NCBI RefSeq assembly: GCF_002001015.1
Contig: NZ_MUNO01000037.1
Location: 62,001-126,000, forward strand
DNA from: Polaromonas sp. A23
GTDB lineage: Bacteria; Pseudomonadota; Gammaproteobacteria; Burkholderiales; Burkholderiaceae_C
Reading direction: 5' to 3'
DNA length: 64,000 nt
Below the pieces are notes generated by a model, which worked only from the letters and a program-made list of their open reading frames with translations, had not been told where the DNA came from and made no database searches. Position numbers and translations under genes: made by a program. The stretch's first letter is position 1, and each line of letters begins with the position of its first letter. Shown piece after piece: positions 1 to 10,092 of the stretch.

Positions 1-242
1 ATCTCGCTGGCACCCGTTTCAAGGGCGAGCATCTTGATCTCGTCGGCCTTGCCGCTGCCAATGAATAACGCGGCATCCGGCGCCCGGCGTTTACACACCA
101 CACGCGCAACGGGCTGCAGCCCTGCAGTCTGGGCCAAAAGGCCCAGCTCTTCAAGGTTGGAATCGAAATTCGGAAGGCCCAGATCCACCCCGACCAAAAT
201 GGCCAGAGGCGTGGCCGCCAGGGAGGGGTCCTGCGAACTCAG
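1..242 (-). CDS. hflX: GTPase HflX, N-terminal part (cut by window edge)
   Basis: Ribosome-associated GTPase of the HflX family, which splits stalled or dormant 70S ribosomes. Only about the first 80 codons are in the window. The visible frame carries the HflX N-terminal signature: ILVGVDLG, then [16 protein letters not shown], then an [12 protein letters not shown] segment. The GTPase domain lies beyond base 1. It follows hfq directly, the conserved hfq-hflX order. No ATG exists in the frame. The first usable start may be a CTG at 242 overlapping the hfq stop, so the start is uncertain. Identification is firm from the signature and context. Confidence 0.85.
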   Translation of the reverse strand, partial: MSSQDPSLAATPLAILVGVDLGLPNFDSNLEELGLLAQTAGLQPVARVVCKRRAPDAALFIGSGKADEIKMLALETGASE

Positions 243-490
243 CTGGCTGGGCTTTCTTGGGATTCTGTTGCAGCGAAGTTGACTGCGCGACCAGGAACGA
301 TGGTCGAAATCGCGTGTTTGTAAACCATCTGGGTGACGGTGTTGCGCAGCAGAACCACATACTGATCAAAAGATTCGATCTGGCCCTGAAGTTTGATGCC
401 GTTGACGAGGTAAATCGATACCGGCACATGCTCACGGCGCAATGTATTCAGGAAAGGGTCCTGCAAGAGCTGACCTTTGTTGTTGCTCAC
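239..490 (-). CDS. hfq: RNA chaperone Hfq
   Basis: Hexameric Sm-like RNA chaperone that pairs small RNAs with mRNAs. The 83-residue protein begins at a GTG giving [15 protein letters not shown], the canonical Hfq N-terminus. A GGAA ribosome-binding site lies just upstream, so I reject the longer reading frame starting at 526. Sm1 ([17 protein letters not shown]) and Sm2 ([12 protein letters not shown]) motifs are intact, followed by a short acidic tail. It lies between der and hflX, all on the minus strand, and its stop overlaps the probable hflX start. Confidence 0.97.
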   Translation of the reverse strand: MSNNKGQLLQDPFLNTLRREHVPVSIYLVNGIKLQGQIESFDQYVVLLRNTVTQMVYKHAISTIVPGRAVNFAATESQESPAS

Positions 491-558
491 GATATTTTCC
501 GTGTTCAAGAGTTGATAGAACTTCACCTTACCACAGCAAATCAGCTGCGGATATCATC

Positions 559-1902
559 CTAGTCCGAATCTTTGTCCGCGAAGGGGTTGCTGGAGGATTT
601 CATCTGGATTCGCAACGGGGTTCCCACCAGATCGAACTCCTTGCGGAAGCGCCCTTCCAGGAAGCGCTTGTAGGCATCTGTGACGTGCTCCAGCGAGTTT
701 CCGTGGACGATGATGATGGGAGGATTCATGCCACCTTGGTGCGCGTAACGCAGTTTGGGGCGGAACATGCCGGCCCGTTGCGGGCTCTGGAACTGCACGG
801 CCTCAAGCAAGAGCCGGGTCAGCACCGGGGTAGACATCTTCCGATTGGCCGAGGCATGCGCCTGGACAATGGATTTCCAGACCGGGCCCAGCCCTTGGCG
901 CTTGATTGCCGAAATGTTGTGGATGGTGGCGAATTTAAGGAAGGACAGGCGGGTTTCGACAGACCGCTCCAGAATCTCCCTCTGGTACGCATCCACCGCA
1001 TCCCACTTGTTGACCGCCAACACCACCGCACGGCCGCTTTCCAGGATGTAGCCGGCGATGTGTGCGTCTTGATCGGTCACGCCCTGAGTCGCGTCGAGCA
1101 GCAAAAGCACCACATTGGCGCTTTCGATGGCCTGCAAGGTTTTGACCACGGAAAACTTCTCGATGGCCTCAAAAACCTTGCCCTTGCGCCGCAAACCGGC
1201 GGTGTCGATGAGCTCGAATTTTTGCCCACCACGCTCGAAAGGCACTGAAATCGCGTCGCGAGTCGTCCCCGGCTGGTCAAACGCCACCAGGCGTTCCTCG
1301 CCCAACCAAGTATTGATCAAGGTCGACTTTCCCACATTAGGGCGTCCAGCCACGGCCAGTTTGATCACCGACGGGTCCCCGGCCAGATCGTCCTCATCCG
1401 GATCAGGAAGGTTCAACGGCGCCAGCGCCCGCTCGACAAGGGTGCGCATACCCTGCCCATGCGAAGCGGAGACAGGCAACACCTCACCCAGCCCAAGCTC
1501 AAAGAACTCCGAAAGCTGAACGCCTTCCGTCATGCCTTCGGCCTTGTTGGCTGTCAGCACCGTCGGTACGCCTAGCTTGCGCAGGTACTTGGCGATCTCG
1601 TGATCCTGGGCGTTCACACCGGCACGAGCATCAACGACAAATACCACCACATCGGCCTCGGCAACGGCCTGCCGCGTCTGCTTGGCCATTTCCTTGTAGA
1701 TGCCGTCGACCGCTTTGGGCTCGAAGCCCCCCGTGTCGATGACGATGAACTCCTGCGCGCCCAACCGGCCATTGCCATAGTGGCGATCCCGCGTCAGACC
1801 AGCATAGTCCGCAACAATCGCGTCGCGGGTTTTGGTCAGGCGGTTAAAAATGGTCGATTTGCCTACATTGGGGCGACCGACCAGAGCAATAACAGGTTTC
1901 AC
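559..1902 (-). CDS. der: Ribosome biogenesis GTPase Der (EngA)
   Basis: Essential tandem-GTPase that assists maturation of the 50S subunit. The 447 residues match the family length. Two G domains each start with GRPNVGKST (about residues 9-17 and 187-195), each with its own DTGG/DTAG and NKxD-type motifs. A KH-like domain forms the last 85 or so residues. Translation starts at a GTG at 1902 with only a weak ribosome-binding site. It is in the same orientation as bamB but separated by a repeat-filled gap (1903-2064), so it may have its own promoter. Confidence 0.97.
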   Translation of the reverse strand: MKPVIALVGRPNVGKSTIFNRLTKTRDAIVADYAGLTRDRHYGNGRLGAQEFIVIDTGGFEPKAVDGIYKEMAKQTRQAVAEADVVVFVVDARAGVNAQDHEIAKYLRKLGVPTVLTANKAEGMTEGVQLSEFFELGLGEVLPVSASHGQGMRTLVERALAPLNLPDPDEDDLAGDPSVIKLAVAGRPNVGKSTLINTWLGEERLVAFDQPGTTRDAISVPFERGGQKFELIDTAGLRRKGKVFEAIEKFSVVKTLQAIESANVVLLLLDATQGVTDQDAHIAGYILESGRAVVLAVNKWDAVDAYQREILERSVETRLSFLKFATIHNISAIKRQGLGPVWKSIVQAHASANRKMSTPVLTRLLLEAVQFQSPQRAGMFRPKLRYAHQGGMNPPIIIVHGNSLEHVTDAYKRFLEGRFRKEFDLVGTPLRIQMKSSSNPFADKDSD

Positions 1903-1907
1903 GAGAT

Positions 1908-2062
1908 GGCAATCAAGACGGGCAAATCAGCCCCCGAAAGGGGCAGGCAAGGGAGGCACCTCCTCACCAGCCGGGGCCGCCGAACCGGCTTCGCCGGGCG
2001 GCAGGCGCAGCGCCCCCACGGGGGGCAGCGCAGTACACGAAGTGACAAGCGTGGGGGCCAGG
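1908..2062. repeat. GC-rich dispersed extragenic repeat with hairpins
   Basis: This fills the whole der-bamB gap. It contains strong inverted repeats: a C-run/G-run hairpin with arms 2005-2017 and 2021-2031 around an ACG loop, and a second structure, GCCGCC...GGGCGGC, around 1978-2002. The composition and the run ccccacggggggcagcg resemble a REP-like element I recall as common between genes of Comamonadaceae; no search was run. On the minus strand it would lie between the bamB stop and der and could stabilise or end the upstream message. Confidence 0.6.
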
Positions 2063-2064
2063 AT

Positions 2065-3240
2065 CTATTCAGGTGCATAGCCAAAAACGGCTCCCGAGCG
2101 TGTGACTGCAATCAGGGTGTTACCGGCAAGCACCGGGGTAACAGTCACGGCGGAACCATCAGTCGTGAGCCGGTTCAGCAAACTGCCGTCCGTGCGGGAC
2201 AAGAGGTGAACATACCCTGCAGAGTCACCCATAGCGATGGAACGCCCAACGACAAGCGGCGCGGTCAGGTTGCGGTAGCGCAGCCGATCCGTGTTCCAGG
2301 CGGCTTCACCGTCGGCGCGCAGCCAGGCCATGACCTTGCCATCAGCTTCCGTGCCAAAGATGAGATGATCGTCACCATCCACGCCTTGTGCGCCGTTGGC
2401 CGGTTTTGTCCACAGCAAAGTGCCGCGCTGGGCGTCCACACAGCCGACGTTGGCCTGAAATGCCCGGGCGCAAACGGTATTGCCGTTCCGACTGACTGTC
2501 CCCACCAGATCCACCAGGCGCTCGACATCGTTGATACCGCGCGGTGAAGCGATGGGCACTTCCCAACGAACGCTGCCGTTGAGCGGGTTCAAACCCGCCA
2601 GACGGCCAGCCAGCCCCACCACCAAGGTGTCACCCACGGCGAGCATCACGCCCGACTGGCGCAATACAAGTGGCTCGCTCGGGCGCTGCTGGGACCAGAG
2701 TTTGCGCCCTGTCTGACCATCAAAGGCGTTAACCGAACGGTCGGCTGCGAGAACAAACACCCGCCCTCCCGCCACAAATGGGGAGGTGAATGCCTGGGCG
2801 GCAAGTTTTTGCCTCCATAGCTCCTTGCCACCAGCCAAAGCCACCACATCATTGCTGCGGGTGACAACAGCGGAAAGCTTCCCGTCGCTTCCCACACCAG
2901 CGGCAATCGGAGCCCCGACGTTCGTGCGCCAGAAGTCGCGGCCGGTACGCGCATCGAGCGCCGCGACCGAGCCATCGGTACTTGCCACCACCACGGTATC
3001 CGCCACGACACTCACCTGAAGGGGAAATGAGACCTCGCCAATACGCGCGCTCCAGATCAGCTTGGCCGGCACCAAGGCAACCACGGGTTGCAACTCGGCC
3101 GGTTGTGGCTTTTTGACGGAGCTTCCGAACAAATTGCCAATGCCGCTGAACACGGAGCAGCCGGACAAGGATGCTATTAAAAAAATAGCTACTGACGCCC
3201 GAATTACCTTGGCCAAAGGCCGAAAAGACTGTTGGTTCAC
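2065..3240 (-). CDS. bamB: Outer membrane protein assembly factor BamB
   Basis: Lipoprotein subunit of the BAM complex, which folds beta-barrel proteins into the outer membrane. There is a signal peptide with lipobox LSGC (Cys28). Then come repeated PQQ/WD40-like beta-propeller blades, for example VVASTDGSVAALDARTG and VFVLAADRSVNAFDGQTG. Its 391 residues match the family. The start is a GTG at 3240 that overlaps the preceding stop as GTGA, so it is translationally coupled to the YfgM-like gene. The hydrophobic core of the signal peptide is encoded by DNA that resembles the dispersed repeat of this genome (see the repeat at 3165-3215). Confidence 0.95.
   Translation of the reverse strand: MNQQSFRPLAKVIRASVAIFLIASLSGCSVFSGIGNLFGSSVKKPQPAELQPVVALVPAKLIWSARIGEVSFPLQVSVVADTVVVASTDGSVAALDARTGRDFWRTNVGAPIAAGVGSDGKLSAVVTRSNDVVALAGGKELWRQKLAAQAFTSPFVAGGRVFVLAADRSVNAFDGQTGRKLWSQQRPSEPLVLRQSGVMLAVGDTLVVGLAGRLAGLNPLNGSVRWEVPIASPRGINDVERLVDLVGTVSRNGNTVCARAFQANVGCVDAQRGTLLWTKPANGAQGVDGDDHLIFGTEADGKVMAWLRADGEAAWNTDRLRYRNLTAPLVVGRSIAMGDSAGYVHLLSRTDGSLLNRLTTDGSAVTVTPVLAGNTLIAVTRSGAVFGYAPE
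3165..3215 (+). repeat. Intragenic copy (partial) of the ~60-bp dispersed repeat in bamB
   Basis: The plus strand here reads gctatt, seven As, then tagctactgacgcccg. This matches the first half of the soxD copy (tagctactggcgcacg) and of the intergenic copies. The second half, with the usual aagggct, is not conserved. It encodes roughly residues 9-25 of BamB, the signal-peptide region, in the opposite strand sense. The similarity is by eye and covers only about 30 bases well, so this is a tentative member. Confidence 0.45.
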
Positions 3241-3947
3241 TGCTTGACCTCCGTGGCGGACGCGGGAGAAACTGCAGCGGTTGCTGCAACACTGGACGCA
3301 GCGGGAGAGGGGTTCACCCCGAGCGCATTGAGTTTGACTTCGACCAGCCGCCGGTACTCGGTGCGGTCATCCATGCTTTTATAGGCTTTTTCGTACTCGG
3401 CGCGGGCTTCAGCTTTCTTGCCTTGGGCAAGCAGAATGTCACCGCGGCGATCGGCTGCCAAGGCTACAAAATCTTTGGGGAAAGCTCCGGAAACCAGCTG
3501 CAGCGCCTCATCGTAAGCCTTGGACTCCAGTAGCAAGCTTGCCAGACGCAACTTGGCAATGGCCTGATACCCTTCATCTGCGCTCTTGCCGGCAACCCAT
3601 CGCAATGAGGTCTTGGCGGCGTCGGTATTGCCTTTGTCGTAATACGTTTTGGCGGCAAGAAGGCCGGCTTGCTGGGCAAAGGCCGTTCCCGCAAAACGTT
3701 CCTGCATGTCGGAAAGGGACCGATCCAACCGGCCGGCATCTCCCGACTGGGCTGCGCGCTCCACCTCGTCGTACATAACCGCTGCTTTGGCTGCCCGGTC
3801 ACGCTCCCAGTAGTTGTAGCCATTCCAGGCGGCGGCGACGCCAAAAATGGCAATCAGACCCCAAGTAATCAGGTCACCGTATTGCTTCCAGAAGTGCTTC
3901 AGCTCGTCAAGCTGTTCCTGTTCTTCCAAATCGAGATGTTTTGCCAT
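3237..3947 (-). CDS. YfgM/TPR-like inner-membrane protein, ancillary to BamB
   Basis: Membrane-anchored TPR protein of the YfgM (DUF2133) family, thought to act with the SecYEG/PpiD periplasmic chaperone network. The 236 residues begin with a cytoplasmic acidic helix (LDLEEQEQLDELKHFWKQYG). One transmembrane segment follows (about residues 25-48, LITWGLIAIFGVAAAWNGYNYW), then periplasmic TPR-like helices and an Ala/Pro/Ser-rich tail. An AGAAGAG ribosome-binding site precedes the ATG. It sits between hisS and bamB as in most proteobacteria, and its stop overlaps the bamB start. Confidence 0.92.
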   Translation of the reverse strand: MAKHLDLEEQEQLDELKHFWKQYGDLITWGLIAIFGVAAAWNGYNYWERDRAAKAAVMYDEVERAAQSGDAGRLDRSLSDMQERFAGTAFAQQAGLLAAKTYYDKGNTDAAKTSLRWVAGKSADEGYQAIAKLRLASLLLESKAYDEALQLVSGAFPKDFVALAADRRGDILLAQGKKAEARAEYEKAYKSMDDRTEYRRLVEVKLNALGVNPSPAASSVAATAAVSPASATEVKQ

Positions 3948-3999
3948 AAAGCTCTTCTAGTTCTGCCCAATGATGAATGTTGATTGTAGGCGGGCGCCG

Positions 4000-5307
4000 T
4001 CAGCGGGCCGCACGCAGACCCGGCGCCCAGGAGTCAATATCGTCCAGCGGCTGCAGCGTCTGAACCTGCCCGGCATCAGTCTTCTCGCCGCGCAGGGGTT
4101 TGACCGCCACGCGGCCCTCGGCCAGTTCGGTTTCGCCAAAAATCAGCGCGAAGCGCGCGCCACTGCCATCGGCCTTTTTGAATTGAGACTTCATGCTTCC
4201 CATGCCGTCGGCGCTGCTGGCATGCATCTGGACATTGAGACCGGCAGCGCGCAAGGCCTCGCAGGCCGCCATGACGGTGGGCATAACCTCTGCCGATGGC
4301 ACGACGGCGTAGACGTCGGGCGAACTCTCTGGCGGTAGCACGCCGACCGCTTCGAGCAAGAGCAGCATGCGCTCCACCCCCATGCCCCAACCCACCGCCG
4401 GCGTAGGTTTGCCACCAAGTTGTTCAAACAGGCCGTCGTAGCGGCCACCGCCGCAAACCGTGCCCTGCGAACCGAGCTTGTCGGTAATCCATTCGAACAC
4501 GGTGAGGTTGTAATAATCCATGCCCCGCACCAGCCGCGGGTTGATGCGGTAGGCCAGCCCCGCTGCGTCGAGCACCGCGCGGACCGCATTCAGGTGCGCA
4601 AGCGAAGCCTCGCCAAGAAAGCCCATGAGCTGCGGAGCCGCTTCAACGACGGCCTGCAGCGCGGGGTTTTTCGTGTCGAGGATACGCAGCGGATTGCTGT
4701 GCAAGCGGCGCTTCGCGTCTTCGTCCAGCACATCGGCGTGCGCCTCGAAGTGCGCAATCAGCGCCGCACGGTGCGCCATGCGCTCGCTGGGCTGGCCCAG
4801 GCTGTTCAGTTCGAGCCGCACGTGCTCCATCGGAATGCCCAGATCGCGCAGCAAGGCGCGGCACATCAGGATCTGCTCTGCGTCCACATCGGGCCCGGCA
4901 AAACCCAGTGCTTCAACGTCGATCTGGTGAAACTGGCGATAGCGCCCTTTCTGGGGCCGCTCGTGGCGAAACAGCGACACGGCAGACCAGACCCGCATCG
5001 GCCCGTTGTACAGCACATTGTGCTCAATCATCGCGCGGACGATGCCGGCGGTGGCCTCGGGGCGCAGCGTCAACTTGTCGCCATTCATCGAGTCCACGAA
5101 GGAGTACATCTCCTTTTCAACGATATCGGTCACTTCGCCAAGGCCGCGAACGAACAGCGCCGTCGGCTCGACGATCGGTGTGCGGACGTTGGCATAGGCG
5201 TAACGCGCCATCAGCGCGCGCACCTTGGCCTCAAACCATTCCCAGCGCGCCGAATCGGGCGGCAATATATCGTTCATGCCTTTGACGGCAGTTATTTTTT
5301 CAGCCAT
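4000..5307 (-). CDS. hisS: Histidine--tRNA ligase
   Basis: Class II aminoacyl-tRNA synthetase charging tRNA-His. The 435 residues include motif 2 ([19 protein letters not shown]), the histidine-binding segment [16 protein letters not shown], motif 3 ([11 protein letters not shown]) and the C-terminal anticodon-binding domain from about residue 330. The start is [19 protein letters not shown], the standard N-terminus. It lies 8 bases downstream of ispG and 52 bases before the YfgM-like gene, so it probably belongs to the same transcript. Confidence 0.97.
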   Translation of the reverse strand: MAEKITAVKGMNDILPPDSARWEWFEAKVRALMARYAYANVRTPIVEPTALFVRGLGEVTDIVEKEMYSFVDSMNGDKLTLRPEATAGIVRAMIEHNVLYNGPMRVWSAVSLFRHERPQKGRYRQFHQIDVEALGFAGPDVDAEQILMCRALLRDLGIPMEHVRLELNSLGQPSERMAHRAALIAHFEAHADVLDEDAKRRLHSNPLRILDTKNPALQAVVEAAPQLMGFLGEASLAHLNAVRAVLDAAGLAYRINPRLVRGMDYYNLTVFEWITDKLGSQGTVCGGGRYDGLFEQLGGKPTPAVGWGMGVERMLLLLEAVGVLPPESSPDVYAVVPSAEVMPTVMAACEALRAAGLNVQMHASSADGMGSMKSQFKKADGSGARFALIFGETELAEGRVAVKPLRGEKTDAGQVQTLQPLDDIDSWAPGLRAAR

Positions 5308-5315
5308 GAGGTGAT

Positions 5316-6590
5316 TCAGGCGACCTGGGCGACGGCTTGCGTGCCAAAGCGCTTTTCAATGTAGTTTTCGACAATCACGCGGAACTCCTGGGCAATCCGG
5401 TCGCCGCGCAGGGTCACGCTTTTTTCGCCATCGATATAAACCGGTGCGGCCGGCGCTTCCCCGGAGCCCGGCAGGCTGATGCCGATGTCGGCATGTTTGC
5501 TTTCGCCGGGGCCGTTGACAATGCAGCCCATCACCGCGACCTTGAGTTTTTCAACGCCAGGGTATTGCGCACGCCAGACCGGCATCTGCGCACGCAAAAA
5601 GTCGTCGATTTCCTTGGTCAGTTCCTGGAAGGTGGTGCTGGTGGTGCGGCCGCAGCCCGGGCAAGCCGTGACGCTGGGCACAAAACTCCGCAGCCCCAGC
5701 GCCTGCAGGATTTCCGATGCAATCAACACTTCCTGGGTACGCGCTTCACCAGGTTGCGGCGTCAGGGAGACGCGGATGGTGTCGCCAATGCCCTCCTGCA
5801 GCAGCACGGCCAGCGCGGCGCTGGATGCCACGGTGCCCTTGGTACCCATGCCGGCTTCGGTCAGACCCAGATGCAGTGCATAACGAGACCGCTTTGAAAG
5901 TTCACGATAAACCGAGATCAGGTCCTGAACGCCACTGACTTTGCAGGACAGGATGATCTGGTTTTTATCCATGCCCATTTGCTCGGCCAGCGTTGCGGAG
6001 TCAATCGCCGAGGTGATCAAGGCTTCGTACATCACCTGTTTGGCATCCCAGGGTTCGGCACGCCGGCTGTTTTCATCCATCAGGCCGACCAGCAGTTCCT
6101 GATCCAGGCTGCCCCAGTTCACCCCGATACGCACCGGCTTGTTCCAGCGCATGGCAGCTTCGATCATCTGGCCAAACTGCTTGTCGTGCTTGTCGCCTTT
6201 GCCCACGTTGCCGGGATTGATCCGGTACTTGGACAACGCCTCGGCGCAAGCCGGGTAATCGGTCAACAAGCGATGTCCGTTGTAGTGAAAATCGCCAATC
6301 AGCGGCACATCGATGCCCATGCGATCAAGCTGCTCACGAATGTAGGGCACTTGCGCCGCAGCCTCTGGCGTATTAACCGTGATGCGGACCATCTCCGAGC
6401 CGGCAATGGCCAACTCCTTGACCTGAATGGCCGTACCAATCGCGTCCACCGTGTCGGTATTGGTCATGGACTGCACGCGCACCGGCGCATCGCCGCCCAC
6501 GGTGACCACGCGGGAGCCCCAAACAACGCGAGCTTGCCCGGATGTGCGTGCCTTGGGCGCGGCAGACTCTATGGGAAGGCAGGAAGCCAC
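5316..6590 (-). CDS. ispG: 4-hydroxy-3-methylbut-2-enyl-diphosphate synthase (flavodoxin) IspG
   Basis: Iron-sulfur enzyme that converts MEcPP to HMBPP in the MEP isoprenoid pathway. The 424-residue form starts at a GTG whose G is the last base of the rodZ stop (TAGTG). GAGGTG lies about 6 bases upstream. A longer frame reaching 6791 only reads through rodZ. The TIM-barrel segment is followed by the iron-sulfur cysteines CPGCGRT and [10 protein letters not shown]. Start choice rests on the ribosome-binding site, the family length and the tight spacing. Confidence 0.95.
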   Translation of the reverse strand: MASCLPIESAAPKARTSGQARVVWGSRVVTVGGDAPVRVQSMTNTDTVDAIGTAIQVKELAIAGSEMVRITVNTPEAAAQVPYIREQLDRMGIDVPLIGDFHYNGHRLLTDYPACAEALSKYRINPGNVGKGDKHDKQFGQMIEAAMRWNKPVRIGVNWGSLDQELLVGLMDENSRRAEPWDAKQVMYEALITSAIDSATLAEQMGMDKNQIILSCKVSGVQDLISVYRELSKRSRYALHLGLTEAGMGTKGTVASSAALAVLLQEGIGDTIRVSLTPQPGEARTQEVLIASEILQALGLRSFVPSVTACPGCGRTTSTTFQELTKEIDDFLRAQMPVWRAQYPGVEKLKVAVMGCIVNGPGESKHADIGISLPGSGEAPAAPVYIDGEKSVTLRGDRIAQEFRVIVENYIEKRFGTQAVAQVA

Positions 6591-7582
6591 TATTTCACCT
6601 CGAAGCGTGCAACGTTGTCTCTGCTGACCGGGTTCAGATCGAACACCTTGCCCCGCACCTGAACCTGGGTTGCATCGACGCGCCCCACAACAGCGGCAAG
6701 CGGCAAAGCGCCCGTAGCACCTACCTCTTCGCCCGCTGCAAGCGTACGGCGTACAACAACCACACCCTTGGCGTCGGTGACTTCCACCCACGACTCGCCG
6801 CGAGCTTTGAATACGATAATTCCCTTTGATGCCAACGGGAGTGCTTCCCCTGCCACCGGCAATGTCGCGGCAGGCACAGGCTCTACCGGCTTAGCCGCTA
6901 TTTGCGGCTGTGGTACCAGGGCCTGGGCGGGAGTCGTGACAACGGCTGGCGCCTCGGCGGGACGGACTGTGTCGGTCGGCTTTTCACCCACCAGCAACTC
7001 AGTGCGCGCCATCGCCTCACCTGCCGACGTGCCTGCGCCTGTTTGAGACGAAGTTGTCGTTTCGCTTCCTGCAGAACCTGACTTCGCCCCGGACACGCCT
7101 TCCTGTCGCTGAACCGCAGGCATAAAAATAAGCACCAGCGCAGCGAGTACCAGCAGGAGGCCCGCCAGAACAGCAGGCCTGGAAACTTGAGTAATCAACG
7201 AAGGGCCAGGACCATCACTGGGCGAGCGAAAAGGCGTGTTGATCGGTGCATGCTGATAACCGAGATTTGGCTTCCCGGTTTGTGGCAACTGCGCCAGCAC
7301 CTGGGCAGCATCTATTTTCAGCGTGCGGCAAACACTGGCAGCCAGCGCACGGACAAACACAGCATCGGGCAAGAGGTCCAGCCTGTCCGCCTCGAGCGCT
7401 TCGAGCTTTTTAACCGGCACCTTCAAAGCCACTGCAAGTGCAGCAATGTGAAGGCCCGCGGCCTCACGCGCCTGCCGAAGCAGTGTTCCGGCGCTGGCTT
7501 CGTGCAATCGGGGTCCGCCTTGCTGCAAATCCTCCTGCATGACCGCTGAATTTTCTGGCGAACGCCCCTCCAATTCACTCAT
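6590..7582 (-). CDS. rodZ: Cytoskeleton protein RodZ
   Basis: Bitopic protein that links MreB to the cell-wall elongation machinery. It has an N-terminal helix-turn-helix domain (about residues 30-100, with [20 protein letters not shown]), then one transmembrane helix (about 130-157). A long Ala/Pro/Thr-rich periplasmic linker and a C-terminal DUF4115 beta domain ([19 protein letters not shown]) follow. The 330 residues and the position between pilF and ispG match the usual pilF-rodZ-ispG-hisS order. It overlaps the end of pilF by 8 bases. Confidence 0.93.
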   Translation of the reverse strand: MSELEGRSPENSAVMQEDLQQGGPRLHEASAGTLLRQAREAAGLHIAALAVALKVPVKKLEALEADRLDLLPDAVFVRALAASVCRTLKIDAAQVLAQLPQTGKPNLGYQHAPINTPFRSPSDGPGPSLITQVSRPAVLAGLLLVLAALVLIFMPAVQRQEGVSGAKSGSAGSETTTSSQTGAGTSAGEAMARTELLVGEKPTDTVRPAEAPAVVTTPAQALVPQPQIAAKPVEPVPAATLPVAGEALPLASKGIIVFKARGESWVEVTDAKGVVVVRRTLAAGEEVGATGALPLAAVVGRVDATQVQVRGKVFDLNPVSRDNVARFEVK

Positions 7583-8387
7583 TGAAAGCTCCTCTGGCGT
7601 ATGCAGCTGCCTCGCTTGACTGCCCGAAGCGTTTTTTTAGTTGATCGGCCAGCTGAAGCATCGCTTCGCGATTGCCCAGGCTGCGCTCCACCTTGATGCC
7701 CAGCCACAGGGTCTCCGCCCTGGCCAGATCGCTGTTATTCACGCGGCGAATATAGAACTGCGCACGTGTCAGGTCACCACGCTGGAAAAGCGCCCGGGAC
7801 AGGTGGTAGCCGGTAATAGGGTTGCCTGCGTCCAGTTCATATGACTGCGACAGACTGCGCTCACCTTCAGCCGCCTGCCCTGCGCTGATCTGGCAAATGC
7901 CTTGAGCCATCAGTGTTTTGGCCTGATCGGCGTACTGGGGAATGGCAACAGCGCGCCCAAACAGCGCTATCGATTCGCTATAGCGTTTTTGCTGGCACAA
8001 CAGCCAGCCATAGTTGTGAAGCGCCCCGCCGTCTCGTGGATTGAGCGTCACGGCCCGACGGAAACTGTCCTCGGCGAGCGCATTGTCATTCATGCGCATG
8101 TAGACGAGGCCGCGCAGGTTATAGGCATCGGCATAGGTCGGGTCGGTTGCCAGGGCTTGCTTGAGCTCATCCAGCGCGACGTTTGTCTGGCCTTGCTGGA
8201 AGTAATTGGCAGCCAGCTCGAGACGAATACGCGCTCGCCTGCGGCTGTCCGGCTCGTCTGACTCCGTCATGATTTCCGGGCGCCCCCCGGCAGTACCGGA
8301 CGAAGCACCTGGCGTACCGGCGCAGCCGGCGAGCAATACAACCACCCAACAAGCGGAAAGCCAAATGGCATTACGGACGAGACTCAT
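7575..8387 (-). CDS. pilF: Type IV pilus biogenesis lipoprotein PilF/PilW
   Basis: Outer-membrane TPR lipoprotein (pilotin) needed for PilQ secretin assembly. It has a lipoprotein signal with LLAGC (Cys22), then at least four TPR units ([58 protein letters not shown] and on). The 270 residues are typical. The start overlaps the rlmN stop as ATGA and the stop overlaps the rodZ start, so it is embedded in one operon. No other pilus gene is in the window. Confidence 0.92.
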   Translation of the reverse strand: MSLVRNAIWLSACWVVVLLAGCAGTPGASSGTAGGRPEIMTESDEPDSRRRARIRLELAANYFQQGQTNVALDELKQALATDPTYADAYNLRGLVYMRMNDNALAEDSFRRAVTLNPRDGGALHNYGWLLCQQKRYSESIALFGRAVAIPQYADQAKTLMAQGICQISAGQAAEGERSLSQSYELDAGNPITGYHLSRALFQRGDLTRAQFYIRRVNNSDLARAETLWLGIKVERSLGNREAMLQLADQLKKRFGQSSEAAAYARGAFNE

Positions 8388-9529
8388 ATACCGACCTCCC
8401 TGGTGACAACCTTGATCCCCTTGAGCATACCTTGCCGCTGTGTCGCCATGCGCTGCTGCACACCCGTGCGATCCTGCACATCACCGGCTAGCTGGCCACA
8501 GGCTGCATCGATATCGTCGCCACGTGTTTTCCGGACGGTGGTCACGATACCGGCATCCATCAATATTTTGGCAAATGCCAGCACTTGCGGCATATCAGAG
8601 CGTTTGAGCCCGGAAGCCGGGAACGGATTGAAAGGAATCAGGTTGAACTTGCAGGCCAGGCCATGCCCACCATGCTCGCGCATGAGGGCCACCAATTGCC
8701 GAGCATGCTCAGGCTGGTCATTCACCCCTTCAAGCATGCAGTACTCGAAGGTGATGAAATCCCGAGGCGCTGCCGCCTGGTAACGAGTGCAAGCCTGCAA
8801 TAACTCGGCAATCGGGTATTTTTTGTTGAGGGGAACAAGATTGCTGCGCAACTCGTCGCTCGGCGCATGCAGGGAAACCGCCAGTGCAACAGGGCAATCC
8901 TGAGCAAGACGGTCCATCATGGGAACGACACCCGAGGTTGAGACGGTCACCCTCCGGCGCGACAAACCATAGGCATGGTCGTCAAGCATCACGCGCAACG
9001 CGGGAAGCAATTGCGAGTAATTTTGCAGAGGCTCCCCCATGCCCATCATGACGACATTGGAAACAATCCGCTCCTCCTTGCCAAGATGTTTGCGCAAAAA
9101 GTGCTCGGCATACCAAAGCTGGCCAATGATTTCGGCCGTCGTCAGATTTCGGCTGAAACCCTGATGGCCGGTGGAACAGAATCGGCAGCCCACGGCACAG
9201 CCGGCCTGTGAGGAGATACAAAGCGTTCCACGATCAGATTCGGGAATAAAAACGGTTTCGATAACGTCGCCGGCCCCCACATCGAACAGCCATTTGATGG
9301 TGCCATCGGCCGAATCGTGGCGGGACACCACCTTGGGACCCTCAATGTGGGCTGACGCGGGCAACTTCTCGCGAAGGGATTTCGCCAGATCGGTCATCTG
9401 CTCGAAACCGGTAGCGCCCTTCTGGTGAATCCAGCGAAACAGCTGGGTGGCCCGGAAGCGTTTTTCTCCGAGCCTCTCGCAAAACGCAGCCAGACCTTCC
9501 AGATCGTAATCAAGCAGGTTGGCTGTCAT
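8384..9529 (-). CDS. rlmN: Dual-specificity 23S rRNA/tRNA adenine-C2 methyltransferase RlmN
   Basis: Radical-SAM enzyme that methylates A2503 of 23S rRNA and A37 of some tRNAs. The iron-sulfur motif CxxxCxxC is present as CAVGCRFC (Cys111, 115, 118). The segment [11 protein letters not shown] and a family-typical catalytic Cys near the C-terminus (DAACGQL) are also seen. The 381 residues are full length. It is followed by pilF with a 4-base overlap and preceded by ndk with a 19-base gap, so the group is likely cotranscribed. Confidence 0.96.
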   Translation of the reverse strand: MTANLLDYDLEGLAAFCERLGEKRFRATQLFRWIHQKGATGFEQMTDLAKSLREKLPASAHIEGPKVVSRHDSADGTIKWLFDVGAGDVIETVFIPESDRGTLCISSQAGCAVGCRFCSTGHQGFSRNLTTAEIIGQLWYAEHFLRKHLGKEERIVSNVVMMGMGEPLQNYSQLLPALRVMLDDHAYGLSRRRVTVSTSGVVPMMDRLAQDCPVALAVSLHAPSDELRSNLVPLNKKYPIAELLQACTRYQAAAPRDFITFEYCMLEGVNDQPEHARQLVALMREHGGHGLACKFNLIPFNPFPASGLKRSDMPQVLAFAKILMDAGIVTTVRKTRGDDIDAACGQLAGDVQDRTGVQQRMATQRQGMLKGIKVVTREVGI

Positions 9530-9548
9530 CGCATCGGGAATTCGCGGT

Positions 9549-9974
9549 CTAGCGCGAATAGATATTCATGCCCGCGAAGAAGAAGCTGATCTCCACCTTG
9601 GCGGTTTCGGTGGCGTCAGAGCCATGCACGGCATTGGCGTCGATGCTGTCGGCAAAATCGGCGCGGATGGTCCCGGGTGCGGCTTTCTTGGGATCCGTAG
9701 CGCCCATCAGGTCGCGATGTTTCAGAATCGCGTTTTCGCCTTCAAGCGCGGAAATCATGACCGGGCCGGAGATCATGAACTCAACCAAATCCTTGAAGAA
9801 AGGACGCTCTTTATGCACGGCGTAAAACGCTTCGGCTTCGCCGCGCGACAGGTGCGCCATCCGGGCTGCAACCACCTTCAAGCCGGCAGCCTCGAAACGG
9901 GCGTAAATCTGGCCGATCACGTTTTTGGCCACTGCGTCGGGTTTGATGATTGAGAGAGTGCGTTCGATCGCCAT
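9549..9974 (-). CDS. ndk: Nucleoside diphosphate kinase
   Basis: Housekeeping enzyme that transfers the gamma phosphate between nucleotides through a phosphohistidine. The 141 residues carry the N-terminal [12 protein letters not shown], a [11 protein letters not shown] segment and the active site NAVHGSDA with His117. The start is an ATG with AAGGAAAT close upstream. It is the probable first gene of the ndk-rlmN-pilF-rodZ-ispG-hisS-yfgM-bamB run, since the gap upstream (9975-10092) separates it from rluB. Confidence 0.97.
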   Translation of the reverse strand: MAIERTLSIIKPDAVAKNVIGQIYARFEAAGLKVVAARMAHLSRGEAEAFYAVHKERPFFKDLVEFMISGPVMISALEGENAILKHRDLMGATDPKKAAPGTIRADFADSIDANAVHGSDATETAKVEISFFFAGMNIYSR

Positions 9975-10092
9975 GAGATTTCCTTAACCTTGATTTTTGT
10001 GAGATTTATTCAAATCGAATAAAGCCTCTGATTTTAACCCGGCGTCAATGGCCCTTGGGGCCAAAGTGCATGCCAAGCATGCGAACTGCGGC
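9975..10092. other. Intergenic gap upstream of ndk and downstream of rluB
   Basis: This should hold the ndk promoter and any rluB terminator. A short perfect stem, TGGCCC-TTG-GGGCCA (10049-10063), and the palindrome GCATGC-CAA-GCATGC just after it are visible. Neither has a convincing T-run on the minus strand. The segment nearest ndk is AT-rich (attcaaatcgaataaagcc) and fits a promoter, but no clear -35/-10 pair can be assigned. Confidence 0.35.
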
